From contig JAUNMP010000015.1 of NCBI GenBank assembly GCA_030537465.1, forward strand, positions 1-44,728: 44,728 bases of DNA, given 5' to 3'. Both the position numbers and the translations under genes were made by a program. The first letter of the stretch is position 1; every line of letters begins with the position of its first letter. The stretch comes from a bacterium. GTDB taxonomy: Bacteria; Verrucomicrobiota; Kiritimatiellia; RFP12; UBA1067. Shown piece by piece: positions 1 through 8,800 of the stretch. The notes beneath the pieces were generated by a model. That model was not told the DNA's origin. It searched no databases and saw nothing but the letters and a program-made list of their open reading frames with translations.

Positions 1-21
1 GTTTGTTCTTTGATATCGGCG

Positions 22-98
22 GGATTGAGGTGTAGAGATGAGGTGTAGGTGTAGAGCGGAGTGAGCTCCCTCGACCTAGACCTTTGACCTCGACCTTC
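22..98. repeat. Degenerate short tandem and inverted repeat
   Basis: Units resembling GAGGTGTAG recur at about 27-56, and units resembling CGACCT or AGACCT recur at about 71-96 in the opposite sense. The block therefore reads as a low-complexity direct repeat followed by a roughly complementary one. No coding function is visible. It may be the tail of an intergenic repeat whose start lies outside the window. Confidence 0.4.
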
Positions 99-114
99 TA
101 TCCCGTCACCATCA

Positions 115-136
115 AATGTGCGTAAGCGCATTTTTT
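115..136 (+). terminator. Intrinsic terminator of an upstream gene outside the window
   Basis: AATGTGC (115-121) pairs with GCGCATT (126-132) with one G-U wobble, around a GTAA (GNRA-type) tetraloop, and runs straight into T residues up to 136. This is a compact rho-independent terminator reading left to right. It separates whatever lies to the left from the methyltransferase transcription unit. Confidence 0.7.
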
Positions 137-196
137 GCTTCTACAGAAAACGACCAATTTGAAGTACTGAAGTGAAGGATGTGGCTGCGCAGGCCT

Positions 197-321
197 ATGC
201 ACACTGGGTATTCTGTACCCAGTCCTTATGTGCATCCGGCTTGCGTGCCCGTTCGAATATTTCAGTACGGGCGCTTGGTCGTGCCTCTGTAGAGATATCT
301 CGAACGAGGCACGCTCTTTTT
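197..321 (+). promoter_or_regulatory. Three-hairpin leader with terminator-like end upstream of the methyltransferase
   Basis: Three consecutive inverted repeats are visible. The first has ACTGGGTA (203-210) pairing with TACCCAGT (216-223), extended by ATGCAC (197-202) with GTGCAT (230-235) around a bulge. The second has GCCCGT (247-252) with ACGGGC (267-272). The third has GTGCCTC (281-287) with GAGGCAC (306-312), enclosing the palindrome GAGATATCTC (292-301) and followed by a T run (317-321). The last hairpin resembles an intrinsic terminator 60 bp before the methyltransferase start. The block could be an attenuator or a short independent RNA; no known riboswitch class was recognised. Confidence 0.45.
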
Positions 322-380
322 ATGCCGCCGAATCTGCGCTGCCGAATTATTCCACCGGGCGGGTTGGGGAGAATGATCTC

Positions 381-3300
381 ATGGCGAAGAAGATGGGCGC
401 GGGTTCCGAGGATCAGCTGCTGCGCGAACTTCTTTCGGGCTTTTCGGTCAAGGCGGCGCAGGTCTGGCTGCAGACCAAGTTCGACTCCTACGATCCCGCG
501 GCCGGCGTCGAGGAGCTGCGGTACGTCGGTTCGACGCTGACGAAGGACGAGAAGCTGTATTTCACGCGCGTCCAGACGGCGGGCTTCATCAAGGAACTGC
601 CGTCGAAGGACGGCCTCCGGAAACCGCTCGTCGTCGCCGTGGTCGAGATGGCGCGGGAGCTGACGGACCGCACATCGCGCGCGAAGCAGTTCGCGCTTGC
701 GAAGAAGATCATTGGCGAGGCGTTCAAGACGTCTCTCCCCGGCATCGGCGGGAAGGGCGTGGGACTCTGCACGCAGGGACTCTTCTTCTTCCACGATGCG
801 GACGGCAACTTCCGCCTGTCGCTCGTCACCTGCGGTCTGAAGGGGAGGCGGCTCGTCTCGACGACGGCCAAGCGCCAGAGCTTCTTCTGCCGTCCCGCCG
901 CACACAACAACATCGTCAAACGGCAGCTGGATCCGGACATCAAGTCGTTCGAAGATCTGCAGAAGGCCTTCAGCGTCGAGGGCATCACGAAGGAGTTCTA
1001 CAGCAAGCTCTTCGCCTGGTACCAGTGGGCCTGCGACAAGAAGACCGGCGTGACGTTCCCGAACAAGATCCACGATCTGAAGGACGACCGCGACAAGCTG
1101 CCCGAGGCCGTCATCCGCCTGATCACGCGTCTCATGTTCGTCTGGTTCGTCCGCCAGAAGGGCCTGATCCCCGACGACCTCTTCCGGCGCGACCGTGTCA
1201 CGGAGCTGCTGAACGACGACTTCAAGCCCGATTCGGCGAACGACGGCACCTACTACCGGGCGATTCTCCAGAACCTCTTCTTCGCGACCTTGAACTGTCC
1301 GGCCGAGGACCGCCGGTTCGTGCAGTCGGGCGACGACGCCAAGCCGAACGCCTGGGCGCGCAGCGACTTCCGCTGCACGACCAAGTACCGCTACAAGGAG
1401 GCGTTCCGTCCGGGGAAGGTCAACGCGTTCCTGGACCTGATGCGCCAGGTGCCGTTCCTGAACTGCGCGCTCTTCGACTGCCTCGACCGCCGCTTCGACA
1501 AGGACCTCGACGCCGACGAGATCGAACGCAACGGCGGCGAATGGGAAATCTTCACGGACGGCTTCAGCCGGCGTGGCGCCAAGGGGAAGTCTCCCTCCTA
1601 CCAGGCGTTCGTCCCGAACATCCTCTTCTTCTACGACAAGCCGAACGACGCGGGGCGCGAGGGCATCATCTCGCTCTTCGACCAGTACGAGTTCACGGTG
1701 GACGAGAACACGGCCGACGACTCGGACGTGGCGCTTGATCCCGAACTTCTGGGCAAGGTGTTCGAGAATCTGCTCGGCGCGTTCAACCCCGAGACGCAGG
1801 AGGTCGCCCGCAAGTCGACGGGCAGCTTCTACACGCCGCGCGAGATCGTCGACTACATGACGGACGAATCGCTCAAGAACTACCTCAAGACGAAGGTGCC
1901 GACGCTCCCCGAGGACCATCTGGTCCGTCTCTTCGACAAGAACGACGAAACGGATGCGCACGTCTACCTGAAGCCTGCGGACCTGGACGCGATCCTCGAT
2001 GCGCTCTACGGGTGCAGGATCCTCGATCCCGCCTGTGGCTCCGGGGCGTTCCCGATGGGGCTCCTCCACCGGATGACCCAGCTCTTCGACCGGCTCGACA
2101 ACAACTGCACGTCGATCCGCCGGAAGATCCGCGAACGGTATGAGACGGACAAGAAGTTCATCGCCGCGGCGGACTGGATGACGGAGAAGGAACGCGCCGA
2201 GCGCCTGGCCGACATCGAGGACCAGCGGCAGATCAACCTGCACCATCCCGACTACACGCGCAAGCTCTTCATCATCGAGAACTGCATCTACGGCGTGGAC
2301 ATCCAGCCCATCGCCACGCAGATCTCCAAGCTCCGCTTCTTCATCTCGCTCCTCTGCGACCAGCTGCGGAACCATGCCGAGACGGATGCGAAGGGGCGGG
2401 TCACGTATCGGCTCCTCGCCCTCCCGAACCTCGAGGCGAAGTTCGCCTGCGCCAATACGCTCATCTCGCTGCCGAAGATGGATGGACTGCTCAATTTCGA
2501 CACGCCGGAGATCACGCACCTGCGCAAGAAGCTCGCGGCCCAGCGGAGGCGCTACTTCTTCGCGCGGTCCTACGCGGCGAAGAAGAAGGCGCAGGCGGAC
2601 GAGCGGCAGACGCGCCGCGAGATCAAGGCGGCCGTCAAGAAGGTGATCTCCACGCCGGACAGGTGGGAAATCGAGAAGCAGCTGAAGGTTCTGTCGCGAC
2701 TTGAGAAGGACTACGAAAAGGTCCGCGAGCCGAAGTGGACGACCATGAAGAAGCCGAGGCAGGGCGACCTCTTCGGCGGCGGACTGGAGCAGGGGGAACT
2801 CGAGTTCCAGAGAATCGACCAGAACGCCGAAAAGCGCGCGCAGATCGCGTCCGCGATGGAGAAGGCGCGCCAGGCGATTGCGGCTGAGAAGGCCAAGGCC
2901 ACGCAGGCGCAGACCGGCAGCGCGGGCGACGCCTACGCCGAACAGGTCGCCAACTGGAATCCCTACGACCAGAACGCCTCGTCCTCCTTCTTCGACCCCG
3001 ACTGGATGTTCGGCATCAAGGATGGCTTCGACATCGTCATCGGCAATCCGCCGTATATTCAGTTGCAGGCAAATAGTGGAGAGTTGGCGAAAATTTACCA
3101 GGTAAAGGGGTTTGAGACATTCGACCGGATGGGAGATATTTATTGCCTATTTTATGAGCGAGGATGGCAGTTGTTGAATGATAATGGACGGGTTTGCTAC
3201 ATCACCTCTGATAAGTGGATGCGAAATGATTATGGCCGTCCGTTTCGAAGATTTTTGCGTGAGAAAACCGATTGTCAGTTATTGGTAGATTTTGCAGGTC

Positions 3301-4460
3301 AACAATTGTTTAATGCGGCAACAGTGGAGACTAATATTCTTCGGTTTGGTAAAGTCTGCAAAGGGTATTGTTCTCCTTACGTCTGTTCCATGACGGTTGT
3401 AAATGGCGATGTCTCCACGTCAATTAGCACGAAACTGGCTAAGTGCACATATGATTCTGATGAAGGATGGGCGATTCTTTCGCCCCAAGAGCAGGGAATC
3501 CTTAAAAAAGTAGAATCACTAGGGCGGCCTATTGCGGACTGTCAGGTTGAAATCAATTTCGGATTGAAAACTGGCTTTAATAAGGCTTTTTTGATTTCTT
3601 CTGAAGAGAGAAATCGACTCGTAAAGGAAAGTCCGACCGTAAAAGATGTTCTACACCCAGTGTTGAGAGGGAGGGACATTTGTCATTTCGGATATAAATG
3701 GGCCAATTTGTGGTTGGCGTTTATTCCATGGCATTTCCCAATGCATAACGATCCGCAAATAGAAGGAGCCTCATCTCGCGCGGAAGATCTCTTTATGAAA
3801 CAGTATGGGGCATTATATTCTTTCTTGAAAAAGTATCGACGTGAACTCAGTGACAGGAATAAGGCTGAAGTAGGGATTCGTTACGAGTGGTACGCTCTTC
3901 AACGTTGGGGTGCAAACTATTGGCAGAATTTAACAAAGCCTAAAATCGTCTGGGGAGAAATAGCTGATAGTCCAAAATTTGCTTATGATGTGGAAGGTAG
4001 GTTTTATTGTGAAGCAACAACGTTTATGATGACGGGATCAGAACTACCGCTGATGTATTTATATCTAAATTCTAAACTGTGCAAGTATTGCTTCTCAAAG
4101 CTGGGGACAACAACGGGGATGGGTACATTACGATGGAAGAAGTACAAACTTGAGCAGTTGCGTGTACCGAAGAATTATGACAAGAATGTTGTTGGAGCAT
4201 ATGTGGATCGCATCCTAGCCGCAAAGAAGTCCGATCCCAATGCCGATACATCAGCGCTGGAAGCGGAGATCGATCAGCTCGTCTACAAACTCTACAACCT
4301 GACGCCGGAGGAGATTGCCGTGGTCGAGGGGACGGATGCGAAGAAGGAGAAGGGCGGTGGAAATGGTTCGCACGGTAAGGGCAAGGTGAAACGCGCGACG
4401 AAGCCGGATGATGTGCCGGGTGAGACGGAGGACGAAGAGGAGTACGAGGAGCTTGACTGA
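381..4460 (+). CDS. Eco57I-type N6-adenine DNA methyltransferase
   Basis: A predicted 1359-aa SAM-dependent adenine methyltransferase of the Eco57I/type IIG family, probably the modification and recognition subunit of a restriction or phage-exclusion system. Motif I, DPACGSG, begins at D549 and the catalytic motif IV, NPPY, is at 889-892. The N-terminal ~500 residues are typical of long Eco57I-like proteins; no PD-(D/E)XK nuclease motif was recognised there. Residues ~890-1280 should hold the target-recognition domain, and the tail is charged. The ATG at 381 is preferred because GGGGAGA lies just upstream, whereas an in-frame ATG at 228 would translate the leader hairpins. Codon use changes sharply right after NPPY: the DNA from ~3057 to ~4240 is much AT-richer than both flanks, as expected for an exchanged specificity domain. 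The partner is probably the PLD-helicase at 5812. Confidence 0.88.
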   Translation: MAKKMGAGSEDQLLRELLSGFSVKAAQVWLQTKFDSYDPAAGVEELRYVGSTLTKDEKLYFTRVQTAGFIKELPSKDGLRKPLVVAVVEMARELTDRTSRAKQFALAKKIIGEAFKTSLPGIGGKGVGLCTQGLFFFHDADGNFRLSLVTCGLKGRRLVSTTAKRQSFFCRPAAHNNIVKRQLDPDIKSFEDLQKAFSVEGITKEFYSKLFAWYQWACDKKTGVTFPNKIHDLKDDRDKLPEAVIRLITRLMFVWFVRQKGLIPDDLFRRDRVTELLNDDFKPDSANDGTYYRAILQNLFFATLNCPAEDRRFVQSGDDAKPNAWARSDFRCTTKYRYKEAFRPGKVNAFLDLMRQVPFLNCALFDCLDRRFDKDLDADEIERNGGEWEIFTDGFSRRGAKGKSPSYQAFVPNILFFYDKPNDAGREGIISLFDQYEFTVDENTADDSDVALDPELLGKVFENLLGAFNPETQEVARKSTGSFYTPREIVDYMTDESLKNYLKTKVPTLPEDHLVRLFDKNDETDAHVYLKPADLDAILDALYGCRILDPACGSGAFPMGLLHRMTQLFDRLDNNCTSIRRKIRERYETDKKFIAAADWMTEKERAERLADIEDQRQINLHHPDYTRKLFIIENCIYGVDIQPIATQISKLRFFISLLCDQLRNHAETDAKGRVTYRLLALPNLEAKFACANTLISLPKMDGLLNFDTPEITHLRKKLAAQRRRYFFARSYAAKKKAQADERQTRREIKAAVKKVISTPDRWEIEKQLKVLSRLEKDYEKVREPKWTTMKKPRQGDLFGGGLEQGELEFQRIDQNAEKRAQIASAMEKARQAIAAEKAKATQAQTGSAGDAYAEQVANWNPYDQNASSSFFDPDWMFGIKDGFDIVIGNPPYIQLQANSGELAKIYQVKGFETFDRMGDIYCLFYERGWQLLNDNGRVCYITSDKWMRNDYGRPFRRFLREKTDCQLLVDFAGQQLFNAATVETNILRFGKVCKGYCSPYVCSMTVVNGDVSTSISTKLAKCTYDSDEGWAILSPQEQGILKKVESLGRPIADCQVEINFGLKTGFNKAFLISSEERNRLVKESPTVKDVLHPVLRGRDICHFGYKWANLWLAFIPWHFPMHNDPQIEGASSRAEDLFMKQYGALYSFLKKYRRELSDRNKAEVGIRYEWYALQRWGANYWQNLTKPKIVWGEIADSPKFAYDVEGRFYCEATTFMMTGSELPLMYLYLNSKLCKYCFSKLGTTTGMGTLRWKKYKLEQLRVPKNYDKNVVGAYVDRILAAKKSDPNADTSALEAEIDQLVYKLYNLTPEEIAVVEGTDAKKEKGGGNGSHGKGKVKRATKPDDVPGETEDEEEYEELD

Positions 4461-4562
4461 ATGCACGGTCTCGGGTTGTAGGCGCAATCTCCCTCAATGA
4501 GGCGTGAGAGATATGATAAGGTGCAGGTGGAGCGGGAGAGCATTGCAAAAAAATGTCAGTGC

Positions 4563-4630
4563 GGACGCGCGGGACGCGCGTCCCTACCGATCATTGCTAT
4601 TGGGGGTAGGGTCACGCGTCCCGCGTGACC
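4563..4630. repeat. REP-like extragenic palindrome pair
   Basis: Two 26-bp arms (4563-4588 and 4605-4630) are inverted copies matching at 22 of 26 positions, separated by 16 bp. Each arm is itself a hairpin: GGACGCGC with GCGCGTCC on the left, and GTCACGCG with CGCGTGAC on the right. The four differences between arms are two compensatory base-pair swaps (A-T to T-A and G-C to A-T), so each hairpin is preserved. This is the layout of a REP doublet (BIME-like) element. No RAYT transposase gene is present in the window. Confidence 0.6.
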
Positions 4631-4696
4631 GTAGCGGGGTGGTCTTGCGACTGTTTCAAAGGGAAGAGCTGAATCACGATTCGGTCTGGCTACCTG

Positions 4697-4719
4697 AAAA
4701 AAGCCGTTTAGAACGCTCT
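4697..4719 (-). terminator. Intrinsic terminator, distal end of the candidate RNA
   Basis: On the minus strand AGCGTT (4717-4712) pairs with AACGGCT (4708-4702) with one bulged G and a short loop. Six T residues (4702-4697) follow. It marks the likely 3' end of the long RNA form. Confidence 0.5.
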
Positions 4720-4845
4720 CCTGAAAGGCAAGGGCCGGACTTTCGCCCGGCCCTGCACCGTATTGCCGAAGCTCAACGGTCGACGTACAGCCCATCGCGG
4801 GGCTCAGCGCATAGTGTACAAGAACTTCGTTCCGCGGTGCAAGGG

Positions 4846-4875
4846 GAAAAACAAAGGCGAGGATTTCTCCTCGCC
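4846..4875 (-). terminator. Intrinsic terminator-like hairpin, proximal
   Basis: On the minus strand GGCGAGGA and TCCTCGCC form a perfect 8-bp stem (4875-4856) with a GAAA loop, followed by a T-rich run with one G. It could end the NYN transcript and also yield a short form of the candidate RNA. Confidence 0.6.
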
Positions 4876-4933
4876 TCGGGCAGGAAACTTTCCCGCGTGC
4901 CGGTGACTCGGGCTTTCGCCGTTGCCGATGGGC

Positions 4934-4963
4934 ATTGTAGCAAAATTGATTGTGGTGTGACAA
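4934..4963 (-). promoter_or_regulatory. Sigma-70-type promoter of the candidate RNA
   Basis: On the minus strand TTGTCA (4963-4958) and TACAAT (4939-4934) are separated by 18 bp. The element begins 23 bp after the stop codon of the NYN gene and points away from it, so it would drive the structured region at 4927-4697. Confidence 0.6.
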
Positions 4964-4986
4964 GCTGGCGATTGCCGTTTTGCGAA

Positions 4987-5652
4987 TCAGACCGGATGAA
5001 TGGCCCAGCTCGACGGACGGTGGATTTTGCGACCGTGGGTGCCGATCGGGATTTCGTCGGGAAGCTGGCATCGTGCAGGCAGATCCCGAGGAATGTCTAT
5101 GCAGACCGACGAATGAAAACGAAGATCCGTCGGTCGATCCTTGGGATTGAAGACAATGACCTGCTTGTTCAACTCTTTGCGTATCAGATCAAGCGGGGCG
5201 GTAAAATCAGAGTCGCCACTGATCAAGGCAAAGGATCTGACCTCGGTGGTATAGGCGTCGCGGAGCATCTCCGTGGCAATGTTCACGTCTGTTCGCTTTT
5301 CTTCGAATTTCATGACATGAAGCAGTTTCCTGTCGTCAACAGCGTCACAGGAAAGACAGCGTTTGTCGAGCGCCGGAAGCCAGGTCTTGTTCTTGTTGTA
5401 AGTGCCAAGAATGATGTCGACGCCACCATGTGCGGAAAGGGCTTGGAGATAGAGGTTTTGCCGCTCGATGGCAGACTGATCGTGAGGGAATGTCTTGATG
5501 TTCGACGTGAAGTACTTGACGGACACAAGGGTGTGCCCAACCGGGAGGATGGACTTGGCCAAAGAGGCAAGATCAAGCCACTTGTAGTCAGGTCGCTTCC
5601 TCAGAAGGCCGAAGTAGAGATTTCCTGCGTCGATGTAGAAATTTGTCTTCAT
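4987..5652 (-). CDS. NYN domain (PIN-like) ribonuclease
   Basis: A 221-aa protein of the NYN/LabA (DUF88) type, a PIN-like fold that normally cleaves RNA in a metal-dependent way. The acidic cluster is visible: D8 and N11 in FYIDAGN at the extreme N-terminus, D122 in KRTDV, and D147/D149 in SGDSDF. The fold starts immediately at this ATG, which fixes the start even though no Shine-Dalgarno is visible; a strong hairpin sits there instead. The gene lies on the minus strand, divergent from the PLD-helicase and convergent with the methyltransferase, so it is not simply co-transcribed with them. It may be a defence effector or an RNA-turnover enzyme whose partner is the adjacent RNA; the fold is much surer than the role. 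Confidence 0.85.
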   Translation of the reverse strand: MKTNFYIDAGNLYFGLLRKRPDYKWLDLASLAKSILPVGHTLVSVKYFTSNIKTFPHDQSAIERQNLYLQALSAHGGVDIILGTYNKNKTWLPALDKRCLSCDAVDDRKLLHVMKFEEKRTDVNIATEMLRDAYTTEVRSFALISGDSDFTAPLDLIRKELNKQVIVFNPKDRPTDLRFHSSVCIDIPRDLPARCQLPDEIPIGTHGRKIHRPSSWAIHPV

Positions 5653-5658
5653 AAAAGG

Positions 5659-5688
5659 AAGGCCTCGGATCTTGCGAACCGAGACCTT
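5659..5688 (-). promoter_or_regulatory. Hairpin abutting the NYN start codon
   Basis: On the minus strand AAGGTCTCGG (5688-5679) pairs with CCGAGGCCTT (5668-5659), ten base pairs including one G-U. CCTTTT follows and then the ATG at 5652. The hairpin occupies the position where a ribosome-binding site would be, so it may attenuate transcription or block translation. Confidence 0.5.
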
Positions 5689-5725
5689 GTTCCGCTTTGG
5701 CAGAGCCTTGCGGCTGGATGAGCTG

Positions 5726-5755
5726 ATTGTATCATATTCTCATGTTGCAAAACAA
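5726..5755 (-). promoter_or_regulatory. Promoter of the NYN gene
   Basis: On the minus strand TTGTTT (5755-5750) and TACAAT (5731-5726) are 18 bp apart, with a TG one base upstream of the -10 (extended -10). The predicted start is near 5719 and gives a leader of about 67 nt that contains the start-proximal hairpin. The 159-bp gap between the NYN gene and the helicase is AT-rich and presumably also holds the helicase promoter, which could not be placed confidently. Confidence 0.5.
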
Positions 5756-5811
5756 GTGCAATTTGAAAAGAAATTTAAAGAAGTTTTGAAAATTTTGCGA
5801 AAGGACAAGAG

Positions 5812-8800
5812 ATGACGAACGCATTCATTACCAACGCGGACGAGAAGAAGCTGGCGAACCGCATCAAGGACCTCTGCGAGTCGAGCGACCGGTTCGACAT
5901 GCTGGTGGGGTATTTCTACTTCTCGGCCATCGGGTCGATCGCCGACGCGATGTTCGCGGATTCGAACCGCAAGATGCGCGTCCTGGTGGGACTCGAGGCG
6001 GAGCACGGCACGAGCGACGCGATCGGTCTGGGCGCGGCGGAGGCGGCGGGCGGCTCCAACGAGGAGCGGCGCGCGGCGTTCTACAGGAGCGTGGAGACGT
6101 GCCTCCGGAATCCCGCGCTCGACCGGAAGGCGTTCTTCGAGCGGCTGGGGCTCGTCATCGACTGGATCCGGAACGGGCGGCTCGAGATCCGCAAGACGCT
6201 GCGTCCGAACCACTCCAAGCTCTACATCTTCCAGATGGACAAGACGCATCGGAAGGTGCTGGACCGCGTGTTCATCACGGGTTCGAGCAATTTCTCCGAG
6301 CCGGGGCTTCGGATGCAGGACGAGTTCAACGTCGAGATCAAGGACTACGGCACGGACGAGGCGCAGCGGTACTTCGACGACCTCTGGAAGGAGGCGCTTC
6401 CGCTCACGAAGGACGACGAGCAGCGGGGCGTTCTCATCGACATCCTCACGGACGCGTCCTCGCTGGTGACGCCGTTCGAGGCGTATCTGCGCGTCCTCAA
6501 GGCCTACATCGGCTACCAGGAGGCCGTGCTGAACACCCGGAAGGTGGATAGTCTGCTGAAGCGGGCGGGATTCAACAAGTACCAGTACCAGGTCGACGCC
6601 GTCGCCCAGGCGGTGCGCAAGCTGGACGACTACGGCGGGGTGATCGTCGCGGACGTCGTGGGCCTCGGCAAGTCGATCATCGGCGGTCTCATCGGGGCTC
6701 TGCGCGAGAAGCGCGGCATGGTGATCTGTCCGCCCGGCCTGGTCGGTCCCGAAAACGGCGAGGGCGGCGGCTGGAACGGCTATCTCAAGAGCTTCGGACT
6801 GGACGAGATCGGCTGGAAGGCCATGAGCCGGGGCGACCTCGGGAACATCCAGGAGGCGATGAAGGGCGCCAACTACGAGATCGTGGTCGTGGACGAGGCC
6901 CATGCGTATCGCACGCGGACGTCGCGCGGCTACGAGGACCTGCACGACATCTGCGCGGGGCGCGAGGTCGTTCTGCTCACCGCGACGCCGTTCAACAACC
7001 GTCCGAACGATCTGCTGGCGCTTCTGCTGCTCTTCTCCGAGGCGAAGGACTCGCCGTTCGTCAAGAGCGGCATGATCGAGGACGAGTTCATGAAGATGGA
7101 CGCCGACTTCAAGAACCTGGGCCGGCTCAAGCGGCTCGTCAAGACGGGCGACCTGCAGGAGATCGCGGTCCAGGCGGAGAAGTGCGGCATCACGGCGGCC
7201 TCCGCGGGCGGCGGCACGTCCAGGGCCGACTACGCCGAGGCGGCGAACCGGCGGATGAAGGCGCTGACCGCCCGGCTTCGGGCCGTCATGGAGCAGATCG
7301 TCATCCGGCGCAACCGGATCGACATCGAGAAGACGCCGCACTACAAGGCCGAGATCGGCGAAATGTCGAAGGTCCGTTCGCCGCTCGCCCAGCACTTCGA
7401 GCTGACGGCGGAGCAGAACGCGTTCTACGACCGCGTCATCAAGGAGTACTTCGGCGACGAGAAGGGCAGGAAGCATTTCCACGGCGCGATCTATCGTCCG
7501 GACCACTATCAGGAGGGCGTGAAGGACGAGTACCAGGAGAACGTCTACAAGATGATCCGCCAGGGGCTCGTGCTGCGCTTCGAGTCAAGTTTCGGGGCCT
7601 TCCGGCAGAGCATCGCCAACGTGCTGAAGATGATCGAGCACACCAGGGAATTCATCGAGAAGACCGAGGGACGGATCTACTACAACCGGAAGATCATGGA
7701 GAAGATCCTCGCGCTGGACGACGAGGACGACATCGACGTCCTGCTCGACCAGCTCATCGCCGAAGACCAGGCGCGTCTGGCGGCGAGCGGCCGCAATGCA
7801 GGCAAGGCAAAGGCAGAGTACAATCTCTATTCCAAGAACTTCGACGGTGCGCACTACATGCAGGACCTCAACGAGGATCTGGCTCTGCTGAAGAAGATCA
7901 TGAAGGAGATCGACGCGCTCGGGCTCGCGACGGACGATCCCAAGGCGGAGGCGTTGGTCAAGGCCGTGAAGAAGGTCCTGGCGGGCCGGCACAGGGATGT
8001 CGCGGTCGAGAAAGGCGAGCCCGTCCGCAAGGTGATTGTCTTCACGGGCTACACGGACACGCTGGAGCATCTGGAGAAGTTCATGTCGGCTGCCTTCCCG
8101 GGGAAGGTCGTGGCGGTCAGCGGCGCGAACTACGGCAGTTCGCTTGCGGCGAAGGTGCGGTCCGAGTTCGACGCGTCCGCGAAGAAGCAGACGGACGGGG
8201 CCGAGATCCTGCTGGCGACGGACAAGCTCTCCGAAGGCTTCAATCTGAATCGTGCGGGGCTGGTGGTCAACTACGACATCCCGTGGAATCCGACGCGCGT
8301 CATCCAGCGAGTCGGCCGCATCAACCGCATCGGCAGGATGGTCTTCAAGGACCTCTACATCTTCAACTTCTTCCCGACGGTCAAAGGCGCGACGGTTGCG
8401 CAGAACCGGACGATCGCCGAAGAGAAGATGTTCGCCATCCATGGCATTCTGGGCGAGGATGCGCAGATGTTCTCGTCGGAGGAGGAGCCGACGGCGGCCG
8501 GGCTCTACAACAAGCTCTGTTCGCTGGACGACGAGGAGGAGCTGAGCTTCTACACGAAGGTCAAGGGCGAGTACGAGAAGGGCATGGCCTATCTCGGAAA
8601 ACACAATCCCGCGGTCGCCAAACGGCTGGAGAAGCGCGTGATGCGGATCAAGACCGCGTTCAGCCGGGTGCCGAACGGGACGTATATGTTCGCCCGTCGC
8701 GGGGCGAGTCTCTTCGCGAGCTTCCACAACCCGGCCGACGGCACCATCGTGGATTGTCCGCTTCAGAACGCGATTGAGGGCATTGCGTGTTCGGCGAGCA

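Larger units (their letters stand above)
4697..4927 (-). ncRNA. Candidate structured small RNA, unassigned family
   Basis: The minus strand between the NYN gene and the methyltransferase looks like an independent RNA unit. A promoter at 4963-4934 predicts a start near 4927. Three hairpins read with GAAA loops only on this strand: GGC/GCC at 4920-4911, an 8-bp stem at 4875-4856, and a 10-bp stem with one wobble at 4754-4731. A long-range helix joins 4844-4835 to 4760-4751 and encloses smaller hairpins. Two terminator-like sites could give a short form of about 80 nt or a long form of about 230 nt. Hallmark motifs of RNase P RNA, tmRNA and SRP RNA were not found, and the fold is not an obvious 6S rod. 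It could be a defence-linked RNA, an orphan regulator or a decayed element. Confidence 0.5.

Noticed and set aside
195..2519. Long minus-strand open frame (774 codons) opposite the methyltransferase
   Set aside because: It is Arg-, Val- and Glu-rich without any recognisable domain and mirrors a well-supported gene; this is a GC-rich antisense shadow.
4697..4927. Identification of the structured RNA as RNase P RNA, tmRNA, SRP RNA or 6S RNA
   Set aside because: The conserved RNase P P4 strands, the tmRNA tRNA-like ends, and the SRP GGAA/GCAG helix 8 were not found, and the fold is not a single long rod as in 6S RNA.
4504..5721. Plus-strand open frame of 405 codons between methyltransferase and helicase
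   Set aside because: It covers the REP pair, the candidate RNA and the complete antisense of the NYN gene, which has clear catalytic motifs. It has no ribosome site or family resemblance.
5740..7506. Minus-strand open frame of 588 codons opposite the PLD-helicase
   Set aside because: Composition is biased to Arg, Leu, Val and Asp and there is no domain; it is an antisense shadow of intact helicase motifs.
7182..8777. Plus-strand open frame of 531 codons within the helicase gene
   Set aside because: It is the out-of-frame reading of the helicase core; the GRP-rich composition is typical of a frame shadow.
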